DNA of 64,000 nt from Phycisphaerales bacterium (GCA_003141315.1 PLLP01000002.1:62001-126000), one strand, 5' to 3'; numbered from the stretch's first letter, positions 43,809 through 52,972 are shown. Notes: generated by a model not told the origin, from the letters alone. A program made the numbers and translations.

Positions 43809-44684
43809 ATGGCAGAGCAAGTAATCAAGCTTGGGATACCGGCGGGCAGCCTGCTGAAGGCGACAATAGAGTTGTTCAGCCGGGCAGGGTTCCGGATATC
43901 GGATTCGGAGAGGAATTATCTGCCTGCGATAGACGACGAGCAAATTCGGCCGATATGCCTGCGGGCGCAGGAGATGAGCAGGTACGTCGAGGACGGCGTT
44001 CTCGACGCGGGGATAACCGGTTTCGACTGGATAACGGAAAACGGCTCGGACGTTGTCGAGGCGGCGGAGCTGGCGTACAGCAAGAACACGAGCAAGCCTG
44101 CGCGGTGGGTGCTGGCGGTGCCGAACGAATCGAAGACGGAAAAGCCGGAACAACTGAAGGGCGGCATCATCGCGACGGAGCTGGTGAACGTAACGAAGAA
44201 ATATTTCGCCGATAAAAAAATCGACGTCAAGGTCGAGTTCAGCTGGGGTGCGACGGAGATAAAGGCGAGGCTCGTCGATGCAATCGTGGAGCTTACAGAG
44301 ACGGGGGCGAGCCTGCGGGCAAATAATCTTAAGGTGATTGATACGGTGATACAATCGTCGACAAGATTTATCGCCAACAAGACGGCGTGGCAGGATAAAT
44401 TCAAGAGAGAAAAGATAGAAAATATTGCGATTTTGCTGAAGGCGGCGATTGACGGGCAAAGCAGGGTGGGCCTAAAAATGAATGTTAAGAAAAGCGACCT
44501 GCCGGCGATTTTCAAGGTTCTGCCGGCGGAGAAGAGCCCGACGGTTTCGAGCCTGGCGGATTCCGATTATGCGGCAGTGGAAGTAATCATTGAAGAAAAG
44601 ACGGAGCGGCAGTTAATACCTGCGCTCAAAAGGGCGGGGGCAACGGGCATTATCACATACCCCTTGAATAAGGTGATACACTAA
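43809..44684 (+). CDS. hisG: ATP phosphoribosyltransferase, long form
   Basis: 291 residues, first enzyme of histidine synthesis. Motifs are LGIPAGSLLKATIELFSRAGF, YVEDGVLDAGITGFDWI, GGIIATELVNVTKKYF, AIVELTETGASLRANNLKVI and, at the end, the regulatory ACT-like domain (AVEVIIEEKTERQLIPALKRAGATGII) of the long type that needs no HisZ. No other his gene is close. Confidence 0.95.
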   Translation: MAEQVIKLGIPAGSLLKATIELFSRAGFRISDSERNYLPAIDDEQIRPICLRAQEMSRYVEDGVLDAGITGFDWITENGSDVVEAAELAYSKNTSKPARWVLAVPNESKTEKPEQLKGGIIATELVNVTKKYFADKKIDVKVEFSWGATEIKARLVDAIVELTETGASLRANNLKVIDTVIQSSTRFIANKTAWQDKFKREKIENIAILLKAAIDGQSRVGLKMNVKKSDLPAIFKVLPAEKSPTVSSLADSDYAAVEVIIEEKTERQLIPALKRAGATGIITYPLNKVIH

Positions 44685-44739
44685 CTCAAACCGGCCAGAA
44701 GCCGGTTTGGGAATGCAAAAGTTAAAATTAAAAGTGTAA

Positions 44740-44797
44740 TCCGCCGTCGCTTTGCGCTATGGCGGACAAGAATTATGGAATCCGCCTTCGGCGGATA
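44740..44797. repeat. Two TCCGCC/GGCGGA palindromes
   Basis: Copies at about 44741-44765 (loop CGTCGCTTTGCGCTAT) and 44781-44795 (TCCGCCTTCGGCGGA), between hisG and the efp terminator. Confidence 0.65.
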
Positions 44798-44811
44798 AAA
44801 CGAAATTAAAA

Positions 44812-44830
44812 CCCCACGTGAAACGTGGGG
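44812..44830 (-). terminator. Terminator after efp
   Basis: On the minus strand the stem CCCCACG/CGTGGGG is followed by TTTTAATTT. It lies 29 bases past the efp stop. Confidence 0.85.
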
Positions 44831-44858
44831 CTAAATATAAACAGAGAAATGCGGGGGT

Positions 44859-45416
44859 TTATTTTGCGCGGGCGAGGTATGAGCTGTCCTCGGTGCTGAT
44901 TCGGACGACGTCGCCGACATTGATGAAGGGGGGGACTCTCACTTTGAGGCCTGTTTCGAGAACGGCATCCTTCATCTGATTCGTGACGGTTGCGCCTTTC
45001 GAGACGGGCGCTGTGTCCGTGACGGTGAGGTCAACAGTTTTCGGAAGCTCGATGCTAACGACATTTCCCTCGTTGACGAGCGTGACAATAGTGGTATTGG
45101 GTTTGAAGTATTTTATAGCCTCGCCAACAATATCTTCAGAGACGGTCACCTGGTCGAAGTTTTTGGTATCCATAAGGATATGGCCGGCGCTGTCGGAATA
45201 AAGGTATTCCATTTCACGTCTATCCATAAAGGCTTGCTCGATATCTTCTGTGGAGCGGAGTCGTTTTTCGATTGTGATGCCGTCGGAAACTCTGCGGAGC
45301 TTTGCCTGGACGAAAGCCCGGAGGTTGCCCGGTGTGACGTGGGTAGATTTTACGCAGACGTAGAGCTGGCCATCGAGCATAGCGGCCATACCGATACGAA
45401 GTTCACTCGCTTTCAT
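44859..45416 (-). CDS. efp: Elongation factor P
   Basis: 185-residue three-domain protein that rescues ribosomes stalled at proline runs. MKASELRIGMAAMLDGQLY opens domain I; its tip loop reads HVTPGNLRAFVQ, so Asn 31 occupies the place of Lys34 in Escherichia coli. Domains II/III contain KRLRSTEDIEQAFMDRREME and a C-terminal VRVPPFINVGDVVRIST, SSYLARAK. Start ATG at 45416 with GGAGAA upstream. Confidence 0.95.
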   Translation of the reverse strand: MKASELRIGMAAMLDGQLYVCVKSTHVTPGNLRAFVQAKLRRVSDGITIEKRLRSTEDIEQAFMDRREMEYLYSDSAGHILMDTKNFDQVTVSEDIVGEAIKYFKPNTTIVTLVNEGNVVSIELPKTVDLTVTDTAPVSKGATVTNQMKDAVLETGLKVRVPPFINVGDVVRISTEDSSYLARAK

Positions 45417-45549
45417 TTATTTCTCCTGTCCCGAAAAGCCGGGCGCCAAATTCAGAATCCTGCTAAATCCGCCGGCGGCGGACTGTGCTGCCGACGTGGT
45501 GAGCAATCACGGCAGGGGCAATGTATGATACACAATTACGGTTCGGAAA

Positions 45550-47373
45550 TCAAGGGGTCTGGTTAATATATTGCATTTCGAAGTAGAAGCCGTCAGGCCT
45601 GCTTATGCCGTAGAACGTGGATGGGGCGAAGTATTTGCGGACGGCCTGGAACGGTGGCAGGAGCTTGAAATCGAATGGGGTGTCTGAGGCGGAAGGCAAA
45701 ATCCGTTGCGCGGCAAGCGGGCCGCTGAAGGCTTCGTCTTTTTGTTCGGCTGTTCCCTGTTTGAAAACATCCCAGACTCTTTCCCACACGGCAGCGGCAT
45801 TTGTGAAGTCTGCCAATCCGGCGGTGGAGGGGATTGCGGATTTTGCGGCGGTGAACCACTGCTCGGAGCCGAGCGATGAGCCTGCTGGGCCGCCGATAAG
45901 ACGAATTACTTTTTCGACGGCCTGTTCGCTGCCGAAAATCAGATGGGTATCGGTGATGGTAAATGCTATTTTGGATGATGCCCTGTTATCCGATACGGCG
46001 GCGTCATCAATCAGCGGTGCGTGATACGAAAAGGGAAGGCTGGGCATAAGTGAGGACGGGCCAATCGAGTAAATGGTGTAGCCGAGCAGTTCGCGTTTCG
46101 CATCGGGGCGATTGGGTGCGATAAATTTGCTGTGCAGCAGGGCGAGATTTTTTTCGAGGGCAGGCCTGTTCGAGACGGCGATGGCGAGGATGCCTTCCGA
46201 GTCGGCGATTTTTTCCGAAGGGGATTTCAGCGGCCATTCGGTATAAACAATTTGCGAACCTAAATAGTCGATGATGTCTTTTTTCAGTTCGATGGAGGCT
46301 CCGCCTTCGGCAGAAGCGGGGATGAGCGGCGTATATAAAATGGAGGCGTAAGCCGGCGAGGCGGCGCCTATTATTTTGGCGAGTTCATCGAAGGCGGTTT
46401 TTATATCGAGATTGAAAACGCCGACCGCGTAGGCTGACGAAGGGATAAAGGCGGGCGGCTGGACGGAAGCGGAACGCAGGTCGAGCATTTTGCAGACGCC
46501 TTTTTTGTCGCCATCGATTTTCAAGAGGGCCTTGGCGAGGATTGAGCTGTTCGGGAGCCTGGCGAAACCGAGTGAGCCAGCGAGACTTCTTACGTTATCG
46601 ACGCCGAGAAGGCTGATATATTTTTTCGTTTCGCCTGAGGCGTCATCGGCGACGGCCAATTTTATAAACTGCTTTATGTTGACAAAGAAATCGACGTCGT
46701 GGTAAGGGCCTGCCGCCGCGAGACCTGAGGTATAATCGGCGTCATCGGCGAGAGCTGGTGCGGATGACCCTTTTAAGCGGGCGATTGCGAATTTGAGAAT
46801 TTCGGGGTCGGGCGACGCAAGCAGGGTGTCGGCGATGAAGCAGTAGCTCATCTCTGCTTTCTCTTCATCGACAAGGGTTTCGATATTTTCGCCGCGATAA
46901 TCTTCGGCGGGTTTTTGCCGGCCGCCCATATCGATATTTTTCTTAACGAGATTTTTGACGGCATCTTTTATTTTGTCAATCTGGTCTGCCCACTGGGTAA
47001 TAATCAGGACGGGCGACTGGTTGGCGTCTTTGGTTTTGTCGTCGAGAATAAGCGCGACGGCGACCCGGCCCTGCGGCCAAAGGCCCGCGTTATAGAAGAC
47101 CTTGTAAAGATTATTATCGTCGAGGGCGGCGACCTTTTTGCTGATGCCCTGCCTGGCGTTATCGAGGAAGGACGCCATAGTGGAATCTTTATATAATTTG
47201 TAGAAGGGCGTTTTTTCAAACTGCTGCTGCAACTGGTTAAAATTATTCGTCTCAACCAGCAGGATGGTCGAGGGCGGGACCAATTTCGCGGCGCCGGGGA
47301 GAGTAGCGGCCTGAACAGATGAGCAGGCAAAAAGAACTGTCAGCAAAACGAGAGACGTTATTAAATTTTTCAT
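45550..47373 (-). CDS. Secreted protein resembling DUF3352 family
   Basis: 607 residues with a signal peptide (MKNLITSLVLLTVLFACSSV; then QAATL). The mature part opens PGAAKLVPPSTILLVETNNF, a segment common in DUF3352-type exported proteins of Planctomycetes, and continues as an alternating alpha/beta domain with no catalytic motif that I recognise. The cysteine at about 17 could give lipidation, though the VLFACSS site is imperfect. Function unknown. It lies between efp and the protease gene, reading the same way. Confidence 0.65.
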   Translation of the reverse strand: MKNLITSLVLLTVLFACSSVQAATLPGAAKLVPPSTILLVETNNFNQLQQQFEKTPFYKLYKDSTMASFLDNARQGISKKVAALDDNNLYKVFYNAGLWPQGRVAVALILDDKTKDANQSPVLIITQWADQIDKIKDAVKNLVKKNIDMGGRQKPAEDYRGENIETLVDEEKAEMSYCFIADTLLASPDPEILKFAIARLKGSSAPALADDADYTSGLAAAGPYHDVDFFVNIKQFIKLAVADDASGETKKYISLLGVDNVRSLAGSLGFARLPNSSILAKALLKIDGDKKGVCKMLDLRSASVQPPAFIPSSAYAVGVFNLDIKTAFDELAKIIGAASPAYASILYTPLIPASAEGGASIELKKDIIDYLGSQIVYTEWPLKSPSEKIADSEGILAIAVSNRPALEKNLALLHSKFIAPNRPDAKRELLGYTIYSIGPSSLMPSLPFSYHAPLIDDAAVSDNRASSKIAFTITDTHLIFGSEQAVEKVIRLIGGPAGSSLGSEQWFTAAKSAIPSTAGLADFTNAAAVWERVWDVFKQGTAEQKDEAFSGPLAAQRILPSASDTPFDFKLLPPFQAVRKYFAPSTFYGISRPDGFYFEMQYINQTP

Positions 47374-47409
47374 CGCAAAAAATCCTTAAAGACAGAATGG
47401 CTAATCATA

Positions 47410-47457
47410 CCGTCGCCGTGCCGGCGACGGCTAAACAACCCCGTGTGAAACGTGGGG
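47410..47457 (-). terminator. Tandem hairpins after the HtrA-like gene
   Basis: Two hairpins: CCGTCGCCG-TGC-CGGCGACGG (47410-47430) and an imperfect CCCC/GGGG hairpin (47439-47457). The first is nearly identical to the one at 53497-53517, including the following CTAAACAA. Confidence 0.65.
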
Positions 47458-48426
47458 CTAAACGCCAGGACGGACAAGGTCCGGTTTAGTTTTATTTTTT
47501 CTTTTGTCCGGCTGGACGTATCTGAAGCCGGTATTGGGATTATCCTTGTCGTAAGCGAAGGCCTCCCGGTTATCGAGAAACTGTTTTACGTAGTCGATGG
47601 GGATTGCGAAGCCGAGTCCGCCGGCAAAGATGTATCCCATATTTGTGACGCCGATGACTTCGCCCGCGAGATTGAAGAGGGGCCCACCGGAATTTCCGGG
47701 ATTTATGTCGGCATTTGTCTGGACATAGACGAGTCCTTCGAAAGCCCTGCTTTTAGTGCTAACGACGCCGTTGGTAACGGTTCGTTCGAGGCCGAGCGGG
47801 TTTCCGATGGCAAAGACCTGCTCGCCGACTTCGAGTTTGTCGATGTCGCCGAGCGAGACAAAGGTAAGTTTCGTATCGCCGAGGTCTTCGACCTTTAGCA
47901 GAGCGAGGTCAACAAATGGATTCAGCGCTTCGATTTTTACTTTTTTAAAACTTTTCTTTTCGAAGCCTTCCGCGGTTTTCTGGAAGACGGTGACTTCGAT
48001 TTTGGTTTCTCTTTCGACGACGTGGTAGTTTGTGATGAGGTAGCCATCCTTATTGATGAAGAATCCTGAGCCGATGCCGGCGGGAGTGGAGACTTTTACG
48101 ACGGCCTCCGAGACGAGCTCGACGCATTTTTCGATGGACATTTTGGGCCTGGCGGAGGTGGCGAAGATACGGCCTTTGCCGGCGGCGGATTTGTTCGGCT
48201 CGCTGTCGATTGTGTATGAGCTGGTATATTCGTATTCGAGGATTTTTTCTTTCGGGATAGAGATTACCTCAATGCCGATATCGAAGATGATTTGTGCGGG
48301 TCTCTCGGAGAGGATGTCGCCTGTGAGGGTTTGGCCCTGTTTGAGGACGACGCGGTCGGCGTAGAGGCTGCAGCAAATAAGCAAAAGCAGGATACAGGAT
48401 AATTTAACCAGTTTGTATTGTTTCAT
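47458..48426 (-). CDS. HtrA/DegP-type serine protease without PDZ domain
   Basis: 322 residues from the ATG at 48426, with GGAG 8 bases upstream. Hydrophobic N-terminus (LVKLSCILLLLICCSLYADR) as export signal. The N-terminal part of about 90 residues is unrecognised (GQTLTGDILSERP). The trypsin-like domain shows the triad His in ITNYHVV, Asp in PFVDLALLKVED and Ser in INPGNSGGPLFN. It ends without a PDZ domain but with a basic tail. It probably degrades damaged envelope proteins. Confidence 0.9.
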   Translation of the reverse strand: MKQYKLVKLSCILLLLICCSLYADRVVLKQGQTLTGDILSERPAQIIFDIGIEVISIPKEKILEYEYTSSYTIDSEPNKSAAGKGRIFATSARPKMSIEKCVELVSEAVVKVSTPAGIGSGFFINKDGYLITNYHVVERETKIEVTVFQKTAEGFEKKSFKKVKIEALNPFVDLALLKVEDLGDTKLTFVSLGDIDKLEVGEQVFAIGNPLGLERTVTNGVVSTKSRAFEGLVYVQTNADINPGNSGGPLFNLAGEVIGVTNMGYIFAGGLGFAIPIDYVKQFLDNREAFAYDKDNPNTGFRYVQPDKRKNKTKPDLVRPGV

Positions 48427-48753
48427 AAGCAAAGCTCCGAACGTGGTTTTGACAAGTTCCCGGTTTAACTGTCCGCCGCCGTGGCATGGGCTTCCAGCCC
48501 ATGCTATAGTTTATGATAAGCACGGGCAAGATGCCCGTGCCACGAACAATTGCCGCACCGCAGCGTGCCGGCACGAACTATTTAATATAACTCTTTTCGG
48601 CATTTTTGCAAGTCAAAAACAAAAAAACCGGTTGTCTAAATCCCCTATTTCTCCTCTTCTAACAGGCAGGACGAATATAAATAAGGCACAAAGGGGCAAA
48701 GAAACAAAGGCACAAAGAAGAAATCCGCCTTCGGCGGACCCGCTGCGGTTCGG
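48427..48753. other. Intergenic region with a 63-bp dispersed repeat
   Basis: 327 bases. It holds the repeat described at 48481, a purine-rich 'aaggcacaaaggggcaaag' type tract (48684-48715) and a TCCGCCTTCGGCGGA palindrome at about 48724-48738. No gene was found. Confidence 0.6.
48481..48543. repeat. 63-bp 'HGQDARAT' repeat, copy A
   Basis: 63 bases with two hairpins (CATGGGCTTCCAGCCCATG and GCACGGGCAAGATGCCCGTGC). A copy with one difference lies at 60938-61000. Read on the plus strand it gives the peptide HGQDARAT. Confidence 0.9.
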
Positions 48754-50253
48754 TTATAAGCCAGTAAGCCAATGCTCAGTAAATATCTGCAAATCGAGGG
48801 TGTCGATTACATTATCAGGGTACAGGTCGCAAGGGGGATTCCAGTTGGCGTCGGCGGGCGTTGACTGCCAGGCGCTAGCGAAGGCTGCGAAATCAGCAAA
48901 CTCGATGCCGTAAGAACCGCCAAGATCAGGTGTTTCCGGTTGCCAGTTTAGACGCGAGTAACTATAGCCATCACGCATTTTCCAGATATCTTCTGTGCCG
49001 TTAATTGTTTCGCCGACAAAATCCCAGCCTGCATCGGTAAAGGTCGTCTCCGTTTTCATTTTGGCGGTGGTCTTGCCAATGCCGCCAGCGCTGGTGCTCT
49101 GGCCGGAAGTTTCTATATCCCAAAAACTTGCCGTCACCACGCCTTCACAACATTTATACCCAACGATCCCGCCAATGCCATTCCCAGTTCCGGTAACGAA
49201 GCCAGCGGCGTAGCAGTTGGTCACGTTGCCACCATTAGCCCCTATAAGTCCGCCGACAAGACTCTCTCCGCTAACAGAGCCCGTGGCATAGCAATTATTC
49301 ACGCTGCCAGAACTAATACCCACGAGACCGCCAACTTCACCCCCGGTTCCGCTGACGGATCCCGTGGCGTAGCAATTATTCACGCTGCCACTATTAATCC
49401 CCGCTAGTCCTCCGACCTTTTCCCCTGTTCCGATGACGGAGCCTGTGGCATAACAGTTGGTCACGCTGCCACCTGTACTCCCTACGAAACCGCCAACTGC
49501 CATTATTTCACCACTGACGGAGCCTGTGGCGTAGGAACTGGTCACGATGCCGATATCACCATTCTCCCCTATGAGACCGCCGACACACATCATTCCTCTG
49601 ACGGAGCCTGTGGCGTAGCAGTTAGTCACCACGTTGCCATAATAATTATCCCCCACGAGTCCGCCGACAAAAGTTTGTCCTCTGACGGAGCCTGTGGCAT
49701 ATGAATCAGTCACGCTGCCATAATAATTATACCCCACGAGTCCGCCAGTGCCATTCCCGGTTCCGGTAACAGAGCCCGTGGCGTAGCAGTTGGTCACGCT
49801 GCCATAATTCATCCCTACGAGCCCACCAACACAAACACGACCTGTTATATTGGCATCCTCTACACCGAGGTTTTTAATCTGGCCGCCTGAACCGACATAG
49901 CCGAATAAACCAACATAGTCGCTTGAAGGCAGATTGATTGTAGCGTTGCGAATCACAAAACCATCGCCATCGAAAATCCCCGTAAATGTTGCGCCGCTCA
50001 ATTCCCCGTTTGAATCATACATAATCGGTGCGATGACGGCGGTGGTGAAGGTGTAAGCGGCGAGGTTAATATCCGCTGTGAGGATAAACGAGGAGTTGTA
50101 ATCGGCGGGATGGCTGCCGAGATACAATAAGTCGTTCGGGCAGGCGATTTGCCAGGGGTTGTTAGGCTCGCCGGTGCCGCCTGAATAATCGGCCAGAAGT
50201 GGTGCGGCTGACAGAAAGAGTAAGATAATTACAATAACTGCATACTTTCCCAT
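48754..50253 (-). CDS. Secreted GLUG-repeat protein with dockerin-like C-terminus
   Basis: 499 residues from the ATG at 50253 (GGGAGA site). Signal peptide KYAVIVIILLFLSAAPLLAD; then a parallel beta-helix-like run of about ten GLUG motifs (GGLVGxNxGSVTNCYATGSV). The C-terminus (IEFADFAAFASAWQST, then YPDNVIDTLDLQIFTEHWLT) has the paired D-x-x-D/N...W pattern of planctomycete dockerin-type sequences. Probably a surface or exported adhesive protein. Repeats vary slightly, so copy number could change by recombination. Confidence 0.85.
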   Translation of the reverse strand: MGKYAVIVIILLFLSAAPLLADYSGGTGEPNNPWQIACPNDLLYLGSHPADYNSSFILTADINLAAYTFTTAVIAPIMYDSNGELSGATFTGIFDGDGFVIRNATINLPSSDYVGLFGYVGSGGQIKNLGVEDANITGRVCVGGLVGMNYGSVTNCYATGSVTGTGNGTGGLVGYNYYGSVTDSYATGSVRGQTFVGGLVGDNYYGNVVTNCYATGSVRGMMCVGGLIGENGDIGIVTSSYATGSVSGEIMAVGGFVGSTGGSVTNCYATGSVIGTGEKVGGLAGINSGSVNNCYATGSVSGTGGEVGGLVGISSGSVNNCYATGSVSGESLVGGLIGANGGNVTNCYAAGFVTGTGNGIGGIVGYKCCEGVVTASFWDIETSGQSTSAGGIGKTTAKMKTETTFTDAGWDFVGETINGTEDIWKMRDGYSYSRLNWQPETPDLGGSYGIEFADFAAFASAWQSTPADANWNPPCDLYPDNVIDTLDLQIFTEHWLTGL

Positions 50254-50873
50254 TTTTATCTCCCTAAAAAAACCTATGATAAAATATAACAACATCCCGG
50301 CAGGGCGAGACTCTACACAGAGAATCCGCCTGTCGGTTCGCCAAAGGCTGATGAAGTGTCCGGCTGTTCCTTGCGCATCGTTTTTTTCCTCAAAAAGAAA
50401 AGCTGCGCCGTAAGAAAAACAAACCAGAAATTTTTTTGGCAGGAGAAATATAAAATGGGTACTAAAAATATGACTACAAAACTAATTATTAAATTATAAA
50501 AGTTATGAAGTTATAAAATCTATTATCCTGCCATCACTATAATTATTTTACACCAAAGTGGAATGGAAATGCAAGGAATATTTCGGAAATTTTGGTATTT
50601 TTCTGCGATTTTTATAAATAGGGGTTTTTGGGCTGAAAAGAGGGAAAATGAACAAAAATAGCCACAAAGAGGCACAAAAGGAAAAAATGGAATAAAATAA
50701 GCCACAGATTGCACTGATTACACAGATTATTAAAACACAAAAAAAATGGATGGGATTTACAAGATTGACAGGATAATAAAAAAGGGTGAGAAGGGTTTGA
50801 AAGGTGGGAAAGGGGAGAAAGGTAAGAAAAGTGGGAAGGGTTGAGCAATTGCAAAGAAGAAGGAATTAAACAA
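50254..50873. other. Repeat-rich intergenic region before the ilv promoter
   Basis: About 620 bases, no gene found. It includes a 'cacaaagaggcacaaaaggaaaaaatgg' type tract (50662-50690), 'ccacagattgcactgattacacagatt' (50702-50729), a purine-rich 'gagaagggtttgaaaggtgggaaagg' tract (50785-50825), and AT-rich stretches at 50440-50520. Confidence 0.55.
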
Positions 50874-50903
50874 TTGACAGGAGTTGGCCGATTATGGTAT
50901 ATT
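50874..50903 (+). promoter_or_regulatory. Strong sigma-70 promoter for ilv leader
   Basis: TTGACA (50874-50879), an 18-base spacer, then TATATT (50898-50903). The hairpin at 50909 lies at the expected start point, so transcription likely begins within the first bases of that hairpin. Confidence 0.75.
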
Positions 50904-50908
50904 GTTAA

Positions 50909-51160
50909 GGCATTCGCATTAAAAGTGCGGATGCCGGCCTGATAGCCTCCGCGAAGAAACGGGGGATTACAGGATTATGGCTGGCGTAAAAAACCTGTGT
51001 AGGCAGACAGCTTTAACTGAAAAAAGCGGTTAGCCTTGCGGGGAAGAGCCGAAAAGCTGTAACCGTCCAAAGTGCTGTGATATGTATTTTGGGCATCTGG
51101 AATAATGGTGACTGTCCGCCTGACAAAGGCGGCGAAGAATGTCGGGAAAGGTGTATTACA
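50909..51160 (+). ncRNA. Structured 5' leader of ilvB operon
   Basis: About 250-base leader. It begins with a 10-bp hairpin GGCATTCGCA/TGCGGATGCC (50909-50935, one G-U pair). ACAGCTTT and AAAGCTGT form a further helix (about 51007 and 51054) closing an internal domain. A possible 18-codon frame from ATG at 50979 (MAGVKNLCRQTALTEKSG) is not rich in Ile, Val or Leu. A TCCGCC...GGCGG repeat lies at 51115-51132, close to the ribosome site. No intrinsic terminator is seen. It may be a regulatory leader for branched-chain amino-acid synthesis; T-box and known riboswitch motifs were not found. Confidence 0.5.
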
Positions 51161-52954
51161 ATGAGCGCCAAATCACACAAGTCGGCTGGTGAAGCCGGCA
51201 AATCCGCTACGAACGGCGGAGCGGAAAAATCCCCTGCAAAAGCAGTTTCTATTCCTTCATTATCATCGCAGCGTTCAGGAGCGGAGATTATAGTCGATAG
51301 TCTTTTGCGGCACGGTGCGGATACTATTTTCGGTTATCTGGGCGGGGTTGTATTGCCGCTGTTCGACAAATTTTACGGTTCGCCGATACGAGTGATAGTT
51401 CCGCGGCACGAGCAGGGCGGCTGTCATATGGCGGACGGCTTCGCAAGGGCGAGCGGCAAGGTCGGGGTAATCGTGACGACCAGCGGGCCGGGCGCGTGCA
51501 ATATCGTGACGGGGCTGGCGACGGCGATGATGGATTCGATACCGCTGGTTGCGATAACGGGCCAGGTTCGGACTGAACTGATTGGCAACGATGCCTTTCA
51601 GGAGGCGGACATTACGGGCATCACCAGGCCGATAACGAAATACAACTGCATCGTCAAAGACGTAAGAGACCTCGCAAGGACAATTGACGAAGCGTTTCAT
51701 ATTGCATCGACGGGCAGGCAGGGGCCGGTATTGATTGATGTGCCGGTGGACGTCGAGGTTGCGAAATGCGAATATGACGGCAGGGTTGAGATGCAGCTGC
51801 CGGGCTATAAGGTTCGGACGAAGGGTCACGGCGGGCAGATAATTGCCGCTGCGAAGGCGATAAACGAGGCGGAAAGGCCGGTGCTGTATGTCGGCGGCGG
51901 GATAATAAGTTCGAACGCATCCGAGGAGCTTACGCAGCTGATAGCCAAGGCGCATCTGCCGGTAACGATGACGCTGCTCGGGCTGGGCGGTTTCGACCAG
52001 AACAAGGAAGAATCGCTGGATATGCTCGGTATGCACGGGACGGCTTATGCCAATTACGCGATTCAGAACTGCGACCTGCTGATTGCAGTAGGGACGCGTT
52101 TTGACGACAGGGTGACGGGCAAGGTTAAGACGTTTGCGCCGAACGCGAAGGTGATACATATTGATATGGACCCCGCGAGTATATCGAAGAACGTTCCGGT
52201 AGATATACCGGTTGTCGGCGACGCGAAGGAGATTTTGAAGGAGCTGGTTGAGAAGGTTGAGTACCGGCAGCGCAAGGACTGGTTCGCAACAATAGCCGGG
52301 TGGAAGAAGAAATTCCCGATGAAATATGACCGTAATTCCGGCACGATAAAGCCGCAATATGTAATCGAACAGATTTGCGAGCTGACGAAGGGCGATGCGA
52401 TAATCACGACGGGCGTCGGCCAGAACCAGATGTGGACGGCGCAGTTTTACCGGTTCAGCCGGCCAAGGCAATTCATAACGTCGGGCGGGCTGGGGACGAT
52501 GGGTTTCGGTCTGCCGGCGGCGATAGGCGCTCAGATTGCAAAGCCTGAGGCCGTTGTGGTTGACATTGACGGCGACCACAGTTTTAATATGACGATGACT
52601 GAGCTTTCAACGGCGGTTCAGCACAAGCTGCCGATAAAGGTCTGCATTATCAACAACGGGTATATGGGCATGGTTCGGCAGTGGCAGCAGCTTTTCTTCG
52701 AGAAGCACTACTCCTGCAATTCGCTTTTGAACCCGGATTATGCGGAGCTGGCGAGGGCTCTTGGCGCCGAAGGGATAACGGTCGATTTGAAGGCGGATGT
52801 GCCGAAGGCGATAAATAAGATGCTGGCGATAAAGGACAAGCCGTGTCTTGTTGATTTCAGGGTCGAGAAGGAAGAGAATGTCTGGCCGATGGTTCCTACG
52901 GGCAAGAGCCTGCACGAGATGGACGGTTTGGATATTCTTCAAAGCCTTATTTAA
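51161..52954 (+). CDS. ilvB: Acetolactate synthase large subunit
   Basis: 597 residues from the ATG at 51161 (GGGAAAGG about 10 bases upstream). A nonconserved N-terminal extension of about 40 residues (SAKSHKSAGEAGKSATNGGA) precedes the ThDP enzyme core. Motifs: YLGGVVLPLFDKFYG, RHEQGGCHMADGFARASGKV with the ThDP-activating Glu, TSGPGACN, and the ThDP/Mg motif GDHSFNMTMTELSTAVQHKL with INNGYMGM. It makes 2-acetolactate for valine/leucine or acetohydroxybutyrate for isoleucine. Followed by ilvN after 18 bases. Confidence 0.96.
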   Translation: MSAKSHKSAGEAGKSATNGGAEKSPAKAVSIPSLSSQRSGAEIIVDSLLRHGADTIFGYLGGVVLPLFDKFYGSPIRVIVPRHEQGGCHMADGFARASGKVGVIVTTSGPGACNIVTGLATAMMDSIPLVAITGQVRTELIGNDAFQEADITGITRPITKYNCIVKDVRDLARTIDEAFHIASTGRQGPVLIDVPVDVEVAKCEYDGRVEMQLPGYKVRTKGHGGQIIAAAKAINEAERPVLYVGGGIISSNASEELTQLIAKAHLPVTMTLLGLGGFDQNKEESLDMLGMHGTAYANYAIQNCDLLIAVGTRFDDRVTGKVKTFAPNAKVIHIDMDPASISKNVPVDIPVVGDAKEILKELVEKVEYRQRKDWFATIAGWKKKFPMKYDRNSGTIKPQYVIEQICELTKGDAIITTGVGQNQMWTAQFYRFSRPRQFITSGGLGTMGFGLPAAIGAQIAKPEAVVVDIDGDHSFNMTMTELSTAVQHKLPIKVCIINNGYMGMVRQWQQLFFEKHYSCNSLLNPDYAELARALGAEGITVDLKADVPKAINKMLAIKDKPCLVDFRVEKEENVWPMVPTGKSLHEMDGLDILQSLI

Positions 52955-52972
52955 TGAAAGGCGGGCGAGATT

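Noticed and set aside
44812-44830. CCCACGTGAAACGTGG resembling a parS half site
   Set aside because: It lacks the outer TGTT...AACA symmetry and works better as the efp terminator; the sister hairpin at 47439 lacks even the CACGTG core.
51275-52579. Open frame of 434 codons opposite ilvB
   Set aside because: Antisense shadow; arginine-rich low-information sequence and no ribosome site, while ilvB is certain.
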